The notes beneath the pieces were generated by a model. That model saw nothing but the letters and a program-made list of their open reading frames with translations, had not been told where the DNA came from and did not search any database. Position numbers and translations under genes: made by a program. Below, in pieces: positions 1 to 8,173 of a DNA stretch of 64,000 nucleotides. This DNA comes from FEN-1297 sp963710735. GTDB lineage: Bacteria > Bacteroidota > Ignavibacteria > Ignavibacteriales > Ignavibacteriaceae. The stretch spans positions 434,001 through 498,000 of the forward strand of contig CAVQBN010000004.1 in the NCBI GenBank assembly GCA_963710735.1, given 5' to 3'. Within the stretch, counting starts at the first letter, position 1. Every line of letters begins with the position of its first letter.

Positions 1-721
1 ATTTCCGCTCTAAGAACATTAAGTCAAATCCTATAACGTGCCAGCCAATTATTATATCAGGATCAGACTTCTTAAACCAAGAAATAAATTCTGTTAACAA
101 TTCTTGTTCGGAAGAATATGTTGAAATATAATCCGGAATCTTTTTATGGTAGGATTCCGGTGACAACATAAATACTTTTTTTTCTTCTAACTCCTTACTT
201 TTAACATGAACAGCAATTGAGTAAAGGACACTATTTTTCACACCGGTTTCAATATCAATAGAAATAACTTTGAAAGATGGAACAACATTACAAGGTTTGA
301 TCTTGGGATTTATAAAAGAAACAAAATTATTTTTCTGAGTGCATTCCCCTTCAATTCTCATTTGTACATTTATAAACCGCTCCATTAAAAATCTTCTTAC
401 AGGGTCAACATCCGCTTCATATGTTTTTACATTCCGTGAATCTAAAGATTGAAGTGATATTTTCAGATCTTTTTGAGTACTAAAATATAGAGCATCAACT
501 TTTTTACCGGTAAATGTTTTAAGCTCAACTTCCTTTCGTGAATATGTACTTTCAATTCCTTCAATTATAGAGTCATGTTCTACAAAAAATACGGGTTTTA
601 CCCTGCTAAAAATAATTTCTACTGTTCCTAATTCTTCTGAGGCACCGTAAAAAACCAACAGGTTTTTGCCGTGTAAATCGTACCATTCTCCGGTTAATAA
701 AAATACATCCGCCGATTTCAA
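1..721 (-). CDS. polB: Family B DNA polymerase, N-terminal part (3' end outside window)
   Basis: An open frame runs off the left edge of the window, so only about 240 N-terminal codons are visible. The visible part contains the 3'-5' exonuclease motif I (ISIDIETG) and, near the edge, an Exo II-like stretch (IIIGWHVIGFD), the arrangement of family B polymerases of the Pol II type. These replicate damaged DNA or restart stalled forks and proofread with this exonuclease. The start is taken at a TTG preceded by AGGA with a six-base spacer; no in-frame ATG lies closer to that site. The polymerase palm motifs would lie outside the window, so this could also be a polymerase-related exonuclease. No shared regulatory element is seen upstream. 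Confidence 0.8.
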   Translation of the reverse strand, partial: MKSADVFLLTGEWYDLHGKNLLVFYGASEELGTVEIIFSRVKPVFFVEHDSIIEGIESTYSRKEVELKTFTGKKVDALYFSTQKDLKISLQSLDSRNVKTYEADVDPVRRFLMERFINVQMRIEGECTQKNNFVSFINPKIKPCNVVPSFKVISIDIETGVKNSVLYSIAVHVKSKELEEKKVFMLSPESYHKKIPDYISTYSSEQELLTEFISWFKKSDPDIIIGWHVIGFDLMFLERK

Positions 722-833
722 ACTGGTTCCTAATTATTTAATTAAGTGAGATTATATTGAGAGACAATATAAGATTTGTTTATTAAAATTATAAGGTGAG
801 ATAAATTTTTACTTAAAATATCATTAGATGATA

Positions 834-1673
834 TTAACTTTTGACCAAATCATAAAATGCTGCTTGTAATTTTTTTGTTATTATTCCCGGTTCTCCATTT
901 AAGATTTTCATTTTATCAATTAGTATTACAGGTTTAATTTCTGTCGTCGTTCCGGAAATAAAAAATTCATTAAAGCTTTTAATATCTTTTTCATTAATTG
1001 CTTGTTCTATATAAGAGATTTTAATTGACTCACATAGTTCTAAAATAACTTTCCGGGTAACACCTGAAAGTATTGAGTTTGATATAGGTGCTGTCCAAAG
1101 TGTTTCGTCTTTAACTCCGAAAAAATTCGTATGAGAACCTTCTAAAAGATATCCATCCCTAACCCAAATTGATTCCCCTGCTGATTCTTCTTTTGCATGC
1201 TGATTTGCCAGAACGTTTGGAAGCAGAGACACGGATTTGATATCGCATCGCTGCCATCTAATATCTTTTTCAAGTATTACAGCAATCCCATTCTCATTTT
1301 CAGTTCTGTTTTCCAATAAAGGACTTATGGAAATAAAAACTGTCGGGCTTATATCCTTATCAGGAAAAGAGTGCTTTCTCGGGAAATACGATCCGCGAGT
1401 TATTTGTATATAAGCACTAACTTCGGAAGTGTACTTGTTTTCATCAATTAATTTATATAAGATATTCTCAATCTTATTTACCTCATTAAAATTAATTCTT
1501 ATTGCATTTAGGCTGTAAATAAGTCTTTGCACATGGTCGGCTAGCCTAAAAAATTTACCATTATAAGTTCGGATTACCTCATAAACTCCATCGGCATATA
1601 GAAATCCGCGGTCATATGGTGAAATATGTACATTTTCTAAATCTTCAAATTTTCCGTTAAAAAAAACTTTCAT
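834..1673 (-). CDS. dat: D-amino-acid transaminase (class IV aminotransferase)
   Basis: A 279-residue PLP enzyme of the class IV (fold type IV) aminotransferases, predicted to interconvert D-amino acids and 2-oxo acids, for example supplying D-glutamate or D-alanine for peptidoglycan. The N-terminal signature DRGFLYADGVYEVIR and the DIKSVSLLPN stretch are typical of D-alanine aminotransferase; the PLP lysine is K146, close to K145 in the characterised Bacillus enzyme. Length is normal for the family. It lies 93 bp downstream of a membrane protein gene on the same strand, after a threonine/serine dehydratase gene, a loosely amino-acid-related context. A branched-chain aminotransferase or aminodeoxychorismate lyase is the main alternative; the N-terminal motif favours dat. 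Confidence 0.78.
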   Translation of the reverse strand: MKVFFNGKFEDLENVHISPYDRGFLYADGVYEVIRTYNGKFFRLADHVQRLIYSLNAIRINFNEVNKIENILYKLIDENKYTSEVSAYIQITRGSYFPRKHSFPDKDISPTVFISISPLLENRTENENGIAVILEKDIRWQRCDIKSVSLLPNVLANQHAKEESAGESIWVRDGYLLEGSHTNFFGVKDETLWTAPISNSILSGVTRKVILELCESIKISYIEQAINEKDIKSFNEFFISGTTTEIKPVILIDKMKILNGEPGIITKKLQAAFYDLVKS

Positions 1674-1766
1674 CCGAATATCCGTTTTAATAAAGTGAAA
1701 ATGGAATCGTTAAGAGACAGTAATTGTAAATATTTTTTTGAAAATAAAATCCAGAATTATTTTCAA

Positions 1767-2630
1767 CTATATTATTTGTATATAATCCTTAAATTTTTCT
1801 TTAGAAATTATTCCAATTACCAGATGAAATAATGCAAAAATCTCAAGTGAAAAGGGAATATATCCTATGTATCCCAATACTGGCATTTCAAAAACATGAA
1901 GAAAATTAACGAAGGGTAAATGATAAATCCATTTGGGATATGAATAAAAGTTCCACATTTCCCAAAAAAATCCGCAAATTAAACATCCAACAGATAAAGC
2001 AATGACCGGCCGCCAATCACCTTTTCTAATATATTCCAGCAAGGTTCTATTTTTTAATAATAAATTGATAGGTTCTATTATTAAATAGACCGAGATCCAA
2101 ATTAAATAATAGAAATATTCCGGGTAAATTATTATTAATATCAGCATTATAATACCTGATAAAAATAATTTTAAGGAAGCAGATCTTTTAAAGTTAATTT
2201 CTTTATTTGATTTTAACTTTTTAATCCATTTAAAAGTACCGACTAATTCTGCAGTTTCAAAAACAGCAGGCATTACTGTGGAAAAACTTATTGAAGCTAA
2301 AATAATGTATTGCAAGTTTGTAAAGTACTGTCTTCCGTCATAATACCAGTTTTTAGTAAAACTGTCCAGCAATTCAAACAACCACCAGGCCGGAGCGGAA
2401 ATTAAAAAAAGGATTATATATTTTTTAAAATTTCTTGTTATTAATGAAGTGCCTTTTCTTTTGGATACAATCGCATCCATTGTAAGGCAGTACCCTAACC
2501 ATAATGGGAAAAATCCCCAATCCGTTCTTAAACCGGTTAGAGTCCAATTCAATGTCCAAAATAAAATAATTAATACTAATCCTATCCATCCATATGCCGG
2601 GAATGCGATTTTATTTAATTTCTGTTCCAT
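1767..2630 (-). CDS. Polytopic membrane protein of unknown function
   Basis: I do not recognise this 287-residue protein. It has about seven or eight hydrophobic segments: WIGLVLIILFWTLNW near residue 15, a pair near 65-90, one near 110, two near 150-190, one near 210 and two at the C terminus. Charged loops are short and there is no signal peptide or obvious catalytic motif. Its start lies only 9 bp after the stop of the upstream threonine/serine dehydratase gene, so the two are probably co-transcribed and perhaps translationally coupled. An integral enzyme or transporter acting on a small or lipophilic substrate is possible, but nothing in the sequence fixes a function. Confidence 0.6.
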   Translation of the reverse strand: MEQKLNKIAFPAYGWIGLVLIILFWTLNWTLTGLRTDWGFFPLWLGYCLTMDAIVSKRKGTSLITRNFKKYIILFLISAPAWWLFELLDSFTKNWYYDGRQYFTNLQYIILASISFSTVMPAVFETAELVGTFKWIKKLKSNKEINFKRSASLKLFLSGIIMLILIIIYPEYFYYLIWISVYLIIEPINLLLKNRTLLEYIRKGDWRPVIALSVGCLICGFFWEMWNFYSYPKWIYHLPFVNFLHVFEMPVLGYIGYIPFSLEIFALFHLVIGIISKEKFKDYIQII

Positions 2631-2639
2631 ACAATAATT

Positions 2640-3584
2640 TTATGATTTTAAAATCAATGTCATAGTTTCTTTATCAATATTACCACCGCTTATAATAACG
2701 CCTACTCTCCCGTTCGATTTAACAACATTACTTAGCAAAGCAGCAATGCCCAAAGCCCCTGAAGGCTCCACTACAAGCTTCATCCTGTAAAATAAAAATT
2801 TTACAGCTTCAATAATATCCTTTTCGGAAACCGTCAACATATCATCCACATATTTTAATACCAGCGGAAAAGTTATTTTTCCCAAAGATGCTGTCCTTGT
2901 TCCGTCAGCAATGGTAGGAGGATTTTTTACTGTGTGCAATACTTTTGTATGAAAAGATTTTGTTGCATCGTCAGCTACTTCCGGTTCAATACCAATTACT
3001 TTACAATCAGGCCGCATACCTTTTGCTGCAATAGCTGAACCACTCAACAAACCGCCGCCTCCGCAAGGCACTAAGAGCATATCAATATTTTTAATCTCTT
3101 CAAAAAGTTCTAACGCCGCTGTTCCTTGCCCTGCAACAATATCCGGATGATCAAACGGCGGGATTAAAGTATAACCATTGATTTCCTGAATTTTCCTTGC
3201 AATTTCTTCGCGTGTATCCTTTTGAGGATCGTACTCTATTATTGATGCACCGTAGCCCTCGGTAGCCTTCTTCTTAATAATAGGTGCATTGTTAGGCATT
3301 ACCACGGTTGTTTTAATGCCCAATATTTTTCCAACTAATGCAACAGCCTGTGCATGATTTCCAGAAGAATATGTAATTACTCCCTTGGACTTTTCTAAGT
3401 CCGAAAGTTGAGAAATTGCATTAAATGCTCCCCTAAATTTGAATGCCCCGACTTTTTGAAAACTTTCGCATTTAAGGAAAACATTTGATCCTGTAATTTC
3501 ATTTAAAGTATTTGAAGTTATAACAGGCGTCCGGTTTGCATAACCGGATAAACGTTTTTTTGCATCAATAATTTTTTCGAACAT
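2640..3584 (-). CDS. Threonine/serine dehydratase (PLP-dependent, short form)
   Basis: A 314-residue fold type II PLP enzyme that deaminates L-threonine (to 2-oxobutanoate) or serine. The PLP lysine is K49 in GAFKFRGAF; the SSGNHAQA loop that binds the substrate carboxylate follows, and the glycine-rich phosphate-binding loop CGGGGLLSG lies near residue 175. The C-terminal ACT-type regulatory region of biosynthetic IlvA is absent, so the length matches catabolic threonine dehydratase (TdcB) or serine racemase. The next gene downstream starts 9 bp away. Serine racemase activity would fit the nearby D-amino-acid transaminase, but motifs alone cannot separate the two activities. Confidence 0.82.
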   Translation of the reverse strand: MFEKIIDAKKRLSGYANRTPVITSNTLNEITGSNVFLKCESFQKVGAFKFRGAFNAISQLSDLEKSKGVITYSSGNHAQAVALVGKILGIKTTVVMPNNAPIIKKKATEGYGASIIEYDPQKDTREEIARKIQEINGYTLIPPFDHPDIVAGQGTAALELFEEIKNIDMLLVPCGGGGLLSGSAIAAKGMRPDCKVIGIEPEVADDATKSFHTKVLHTVKNPPTIADGTRTASLGKITFPLVLKYVDDMLTVSEKDIIEAVKFLFYRMKLVVEPSGALGIAALLSNVVKSNGRVGVIISGGNIDKETMTLILKS

Positions 3585-3672
3585 TCTTACTCCGGTAAAA
3601 GAATTATATATTATAAGTTTATTGCTTAACTATTAATAATATTTATCCAATATATTTAGATGAATTACTTAT

Positions 3673-3975
3673 TTATCCAACAAGCTTTTGTTCTACACTA
3701 ACCATTTTATCTTGCATAGTTTGATTTCTATCGGTTCTAGTTCCTATTCTTAAGGTTGACGAAATTCTTGGCGAACCCATTTGATGAACAACTTGGTGGC
3801 ATTTTTCGATTGCGGCAAATACATCTTTCCATTCGCCTTCGATATTAGTTCCATAAGCGTGCATCTTATAATTAAGTTTGTATTCCATAAATATCTTTTG
3901 GCACTCAGCAACATATTTGGAAACAGATACACCAACACCTATCGGAACTAAACAAAAATCGGCAATTACATACAT
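3673..3975 (-). CDS. MTH1187/UPF0045 family thiamine-binding-like protein
   Basis: A protein of about 100 residues of the MTH1187 (UPF0045, DUF77) family, small ferredoxin-like-fold proteins that form tetramers and in some cases bind thiamine or its precursors. Recognisable parts are the N-terminal strand MYVIADFCLVPIGVG, the KMHAYGTNIEGEW stretch and the terminal strand SSTLRIGTRTDR. The open frame extends 16 codons further upstream, but I choose the internal ATG because GAGAGG sits six bases before it and because the upstream extension overlaps the terminator of the adjacent tRNA-Ala. It is a single-gene unit just downstream of that tRNA. The biological ligand is not known from the sequence. 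Confidence 0.75.
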   Translation of the reverse strand: MYVIADFCLVPIGVGVSVSKYVAECQKIFMEYKLNYKMHAYGTNIEGEWKDVFAAIEKCHQVVHQMGSPRISSTLRIGTRTDRNQTMQDKMVSVEQKLVG

Positions 3976-4001
3976 GATAAACCTCTCAATTATATTAAAC
4001 G

Positions 4002-4028
4002 AAAAAAGCTTGCAAATATACAAGCTTT
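4002..4028 (-). terminator. Rho-independent terminator of tRNA-Ala
   Basis: On the minus strand, a perfect 8 bp stem AAAGCTTG/CAAGCTTT with an 8-base loop is followed by a run of T. It begins two bases after the tRNA 3' end. Confidence 0.75.
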
Positions 4029-4030
4029 AG

Positions 4031-4103
4031 TGGAGCTAAGGAGGATCGAACTCCCGACCTTCTCGTTGCGAACGAGACGCTCTCCCAGCTGAGCTATAGC
4101 CCC
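4031..4103 (-). tRNA. tRNA-Ala (anticodon CGC)
   Basis: The minus strand folds into a complete 73-base cloverleaf. The acceptor stem is GGGGCTA/TAGCTCC with one G-T pair, the D arm is GCTC/GAGC, the anticodon stem is TCTCG/CGAGA around loop TTCGCAA, and the T arm is GGGAG-TTCGATC-CTCCT. The anticodon CGC reads the alanine codon GCG. The discriminator is A and CCA is not encoded, so it must be added after transcription. A terminator follows directly. Confidence 0.95.
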
Positions 4104-4374
4104 AAATACTTTTTTTTGAATAGTCGATAATCTGTGTTGCTAAATTAAGTATTTTTTTTGGAATATTACATTCAAATTATATATCTCATACTTAATTTTT
4201 TTTGGAGAGTCATTTAATGTGAATTTGCATTTGAATAGGGATAAATAAATTTATTTTTAAGTAAATCAGTTAATTTCATCTATTAACATTCAATATTTTA
4301 ATAATAAATTTTGATTAGTTTTATAATTAGATATATTCACAATCTTAATATTAAATTAAAATCATGTATGCAAG

Positions 4375-5035
4375 ATGAATAATTCTCGTTGAAATAGATA
4401 AGAGAAGTAGAATTCTATTAAAAACAGCGCTTATTTTAGGTTTTATTACCATAGGTTATAACCTTCTTGAAGGCGGCGTTTCAGTATTCTTTGGCTTAAG
4501 TGATTCTGCATTAACTTTGCTGGGTTTTGGAATAGATAGTTTTGTAGAGGTTCTTTCCGGTTTAGGTATAACTCATATGATTCTGAGAATGCAGAAGAAC
4601 GAAGTAAACACCTGGGATGATTTTGAGAGGTTTGCTTTGAAGGTAACAGGAATAAGCTTTTATATATTAGCCGCGGGTTTAGCTTTAGGTTCTATTATAA
4701 ATATTATTCAAGGTATAAATCCTGAAACCACAATCCCTGGGATTATAGTTTCAGTCATTTCAATTATTTCAATGTACATCCTCTTAAAATATAAATTGAG
4801 AATCGGTAAAGAATTAAAATCCGATGCGATAATTGCGGATGCTAATTGCACAAGGACCTGTTTTAATTTATCAATTATCTTATTAGCATCAAGTTTATTA
4901 TATACAATCTTCCAGATTAGTTATATTGATATAATCGGATCTCTTGGTATTGCATATTATGCTTTTAGAGAAGGTAAAGAATCATTGGAGAAATCGCATA
5001 GTGATTCTATTCATTGCAGTTGTGATGATGATTGA
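4375..5035 (+). CDS. Cation transporter of the CDF type (start uncertain, probable frameshift)
   Basis: A membrane protein of about 215 residues with five or six hydrophobic helices, resembling the transmembrane part of cation diffusion facilitators. Helix 2 carries GFGIDSFVEVLSG, with the acidic pair D..xxE typical of CDF helix II, and a later helix carries SDAIIADANCTRTC, where CDF proteins usually have a His/Asp metal site. The C terminus ends HCSCDDD, a likely metal-binding tail. The clean open frame begins at TTG 4517, but an in-frame hydrophobic helix (ILGFITIGYNLLEGG) is encoded upstream. An ATG at 4375 connects to that frame if one base is missing near 4388. Zinc, cobalt or another divalent metal cannot be distinguished. 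It is one of the few plus-strand genes. Confidence 0.65.
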
Positions 5036-5116
5036 AAATTTTTTAGTGTGAAAAATAATTTAATTTTATTAATTTATTCCAAACAATCCGATAAGAGTTA
5101 CGTTGTTCACTCTAAC

Positions 5117-5770
5117 TTATGACAAGTATTTTTTGAAAGCTAAATTTGTAATATAAATCCAAAAAATTCCGGCGCTCCATCCAGCTATCACCTCCTCCGG
5201 GTTATGTGCACCTACAAGAATACGGCTTAACCCAATTAGTATTATTATAATTACTGCTGATGTTTTTATTAAAAGTCTTAAAGAAACATCATGCATCCTT
5301 TTAGTGGTTATAACAGCAAGCGTGTAAAAAAGTACTATTGACATAAGCGCATGACCGCTTGGAAAGCCCAAATCATTGCTTATAACAACGTCAAAAACCT
5401 GATTCGGCCGGTTGCTATTAAAAAGATATTTTAAAATAAATAAAAATATAACTGTGCTGAATATTGTTATTAAAAACTTAAATAAAGTTTTTGATCTGAG
5501 TTGTATAAAGAGCATGCTGATTACAAATGCTACAATAAGTATGAATAATGTCGGGCCGCCTAAAGCTGACATATCGCTGTTTATATCGACAAACCACTTA
5601 GGACCGAAACTACGAGACCATTTATTAGTAAGCCCGAAAATGCTAACCATAAAATCGAAGTAATCTTTTGGATTGATAGAATTGGAAACGTAATACATAA
5701 TCAGAAATGTGATAATACAAATAAAAGGGATGATAATGTCTTTTGGCGCAAAATTCCTTCGGTTATTCAT
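5117..5770 (-). CDS. PAP2 superfamily membrane phosphatase
   Basis: A 217-residue integral membrane phosphatase of the PAP2 (phosphatidic acid phosphatase type 2) superfamily. The three catalytic motifs are visible: K114-x6-R121-P122, PSGH at 137-140, and SRILVGAHNP near residue 182. About six hydrophobic segments surround them. Such enzymes remove phosphate from lipid phosphates, including phosphatidic acid, phosphatidylglycerol phosphate or undecaprenyl pyrophosphate, on the outer face of the cytoplasmic membrane. It stands alone on the minus strand, facing the end of the cation transporter gene. The substrate cannot be assigned; undecaprenyl pyrophosphate recycling is one option. Confidence 0.82.
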   Translation of the reverse strand: MNNRRNFAPKDIIIPFICIITFLIMYYVSNSINPKDYFDFMVSIFGLTNKWSRSFGPKWFVDINSDMSALGGPTLFILIVAFVISMLFIQLRSKTLFKFLITIFSTVIFLFILKYLFNSNRPNQVFDVVISNDLGFPSGHALMSIVLFYTLAVITTKRMHDVSLRLLIKTSAVIIIILIGLSRILVGAHNPEEVIAGWSAGIFWIYITNLAFKKYLS

Positions 5771-5925
5771 TAAACCTCAATTATTATAATAAAACAAAAC
5801 AGATATTAATACTGTGAATTTAAAAATAAGAAATTAATGCTTCATATAAATATATAAAAGGAATTAGAATTCAGCGGAGTTATTAACATTAGGAGATTAA
5901 TTATTGTTAATAGAAAAATGCCATA

Positions 5926-6010
5926 TTCTATTTAAATTACTCAACCCGCCTCTTCAAAGAGGCCATCGCTTCTCTCCATACGATGTTTTTGGGTTGAGTA
6001 TAAAATAGAA
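5926..6010. repeat. Cloverleaf-like inverted repeat (possible MITE or structured RNA)
   Basis: An 85-base intergenic unit has three nested pairings. Outer arms 5926-5947 and 5991-6010 pair imperfectly (ACTCAACCC with GGGTTGAGT at the inner end, then TTCTATTT with AAATAGAA further out). Inside are two hairpins: GCCTCTT/AAGAGGC at 5948-5963 and CATCG/CGATG at 5964-5985. A T5 run precedes the right arm. It lies in the 315-bp gap between two minus-strand genes and matches no RNA family that I recognise. Confidence 0.6.
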
Positions 6011-6085
6011 GGTTATTAATTAATTCATCATCAATTGTTGATTTTTTAATCAATAATTTTAAAATCATCAAAAAAGTTATAATGT

Positions 6086-7006
6086 TTAAGAAATATTTAT
6101 AGACTGAAACTGCCTTAATGATAAAAATTGGGGGAATATTTGACGCGATATTTTATTTATTTCCACTTTTAATGAAGCATTATTTGTTTCTAAAATATTA
6201 ATTTGGTTTTGATTTGGCAATTCATTTTTGAAACTGCCGCCGGCATTTAAAAACCTTAAACCTTTTCTATAATATTCGGAAGATTCATGATAATGACCAT
6301 GTAAAACCATGTCGACATTATATTCAAGGAACATTTCCATTAACTTACCTTTGGTTTTTAATTTCATTGTTTGTTTTTCAATCAATTGCCACAAACTTCC
6401 GAACTTGTTTTCATGAGATGGACTAATCGTTTTAAAATGATGGTGAATTAAAATTAGTTTGGTTTTACAATCGCCGAATAACTTAAAAATTTTGGCCACT
6501 TCACTTAATTGTTTTTGTGAAATTTCACCATTGGAGGCAAAAATATTTTTTGTTTTAGAATATTCGGCAACAGAATTTAAACCTACAATTAAAATATCAT
6601 CGATCACTTTGGCATAAGGGAAAATATTTTCTCGCGAAATATAACTGCATCCGTCAAATGACTCTTTAAAATAGCTGCAAAATTCTGACACACTTTGTTT
6701 GTAATTAATAGTCTCGCAGTGCTTAGGAAAACTAAAGACATCATTAACAGTTAAAACTCCGCCAAAAATATCGTGGTTACCGATGACAAGTGATAACCTG
6801 TCTGATGACAAAAATCCATTTTGTTTGAAAACCTTTCTGAGTAACTCAAAATCGTATGGTTCCGGTCTTTCGACCAGATCCCCGGTTATGATTAAATGAT
6901 CAACCCCTTCAGAATTGCAATACCTCAATAAAGATTCGATACCATTTAGTTCTGAATTTCTAAAAAAAGTTGTAAAGTGGAGGTCCGAAAGGTGCGCCAA
7001 TTTCAT
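6086..7006 (-). CDS. Calcineurin-like metallophosphoesterase
   Basis: A 306-residue cytoplasmic phosphoesterase. All metal-binding motifs of the calcineurin-like superfamily are present in order: SDLHF at residues 7-11, GDLVE near 42, GNHD near 76, a histidine in LIHHHFK near 188 and HGHYH near 236. The dinuclear metal centre hydrolyses phosphomono- or phosphodiesters; relatives include cyclic-nucleotide phosphodiesterases (CpdA) and nucleases. It is a single-gene unit with no shared regulatory element. The C-terminal 60 residues are less conserved and could define the substrate, which I cannot assign. Confidence 0.8.
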   Translation of the reverse strand: MKLAHLSDLHFTTFFRNSELNGIESLLRYCNSEGVDHLIITGDLVERPEPYDFELLRKVFKQNGFLSSDRLSLVIGNHDIFGGVLTVNDVFSFPKHCETINYKQSVSEFCSYFKESFDGCSYISRENIFPYAKVIDDILIVGLNSVAEYSKTKNIFASNGEISQKQLSEVAKIFKLFGDCKTKLILIHHHFKTISPSHENKFGSLWQLIEKQTMKLKTKGKLMEMFLEYNVDMVLHGHYHESSEYYRKGLRFLNAGGSFKNELPNQNQINILETNNASLKVEINKISRQIFPQFLSLRQFQSINIS

Positions 7007-7274
7007 TTAAATTTTAACTTTCATTTTAGTCTTTAAAATTTTCCTAACATATCAAAAATTGATTTCAAGATATGTAAGCACTAAACAAAATTTTGTTAGC
7101 CGTAACTCATTTAAAATACAAAGTGATACCTGACAATTGAATTCTAAATAAATATTTCAGCAGCAATTATTTATGCCGAATAATATTTTAATCATTTAAC
7201 TTTTTAATTATTTTTGGTCTGGATAAAACTTTAAAAGGCATTTGCCTAATTGTTCACAAATAAAAAAAGTAAGA

Positions 7275-7813
7275 ATGAGTAAATATTTATCAATGCTTCG
7301 AGGCATAAATGTGAGTGGTCAAAAATCTATAAAGATGGATGAATTGATTAAGCTTTTTGAATTATTGAATTATAAAAATGTAACAACATATATCCAAAGC
7401 GGTAATGTAATGTTCGATTCTTCGGAAGAAAAGCCGGAAAATATTGCTGAGAAAATACAGAAGAAAATAAAAAAAGAATTTTCGTTTGAAGTTCCAGTAA
7501 TTATTAGAACTAAACAAGACTTGAGCTATATTATAAATACAAATCCCTTTTTAAAAGAAAAGATATTGATCATTCAAAACTGCATTTAACATTTTTGTCG
7601 AAAATGCAGGAAGGACCAATTCCCCGGACAATTATGGAGACAATAAGTGGAGAAGATGAGTTTTCGATTAGTGGGAAAGAGATTTATCTCTTTTGTCCAA
7701 ATGGGTATGGGAAAACAAAATTTAATAATAGTTTTTTCGAGAAAAAATTAAATACCATTGCGACGACAAGAAATTGGAATACGGTAAAAAATCTTTTTAA
7801 AATGATGGGATAA
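7275..7813 (+). CDS. DUF1697 family protein, interrupted by a one-base frameshift
   Basis: Two adjacent plus-strand frames form one DUF1697 protein of about 180 residues. The first begins MSKYLSMLRGINVSGQKSI, the family signature, and contains TTYIQSGNVMFDS; the second carries KMQEGPIPRTIMETISGEDEF and the C terminus. The break lies at the A run of 7557-7562: adding one A restores KEKDIDHSKLHLTFLSKMQ across the junction. This points to a sequencing deletion or a very recent mutation, since both halves are otherwise undamaged. Start ATG 7275 is preferred over a TTG at 7242 because the family signature begins there. DUF1697 proteins are small cytoplasmic proteins without an established reaction. 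Confidence 0.75.
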
Positions 7814-8173
7814 GACAATATAAAATTATTCTAATCATAATTTCATTTTCAAATATAAAGAGATCCCTAATTATTCTGACTTTGTCATATTGTATTTTTA
7901 TCCCTAAGCGGGGGCATTTTAATACGGATAAATTTTGGGATCAAAAATAAAATAATCCTTGCTTCACTAAATTTGACTAAGTAAATTAGTATAAGATTAT
8001 TTATTACAGTAGCGGAAAAAACGACTGTAGTTACTGAATCTTTTCCAAATATTTTTATTACGGTTGAGTCCTAAAATTTTAATATACAGCTAATTTCTGT
8101 TTAACGATTAAAAATAAGGATACAACTCTAATAATAAGATTGCCTCTTTATAAAATAACAAAAGGAGAGAAAA
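7814..8173. other. Intergenic region upstream of the OmpA/TSP3 gene
   Basis: About 360 bp of AT-rich sequence with no convincing gene. It should contain the promoter of the following plus-strand OmpA gene, whose ATG is preceded by the ribosome-binding sequence AGGAGAG at 8162-8168. I find no convincing copy of the island element here in either orientation. Confidence 0.5.

Noticed and set aside
8020..8085. Possible island element before the plus-strand OmpA/TSP3 gene (TGTAGTTACTGAATCTTTTCC)
   Set aside because: Only the first six bases fit the reversed consensus; neither half-site is present.
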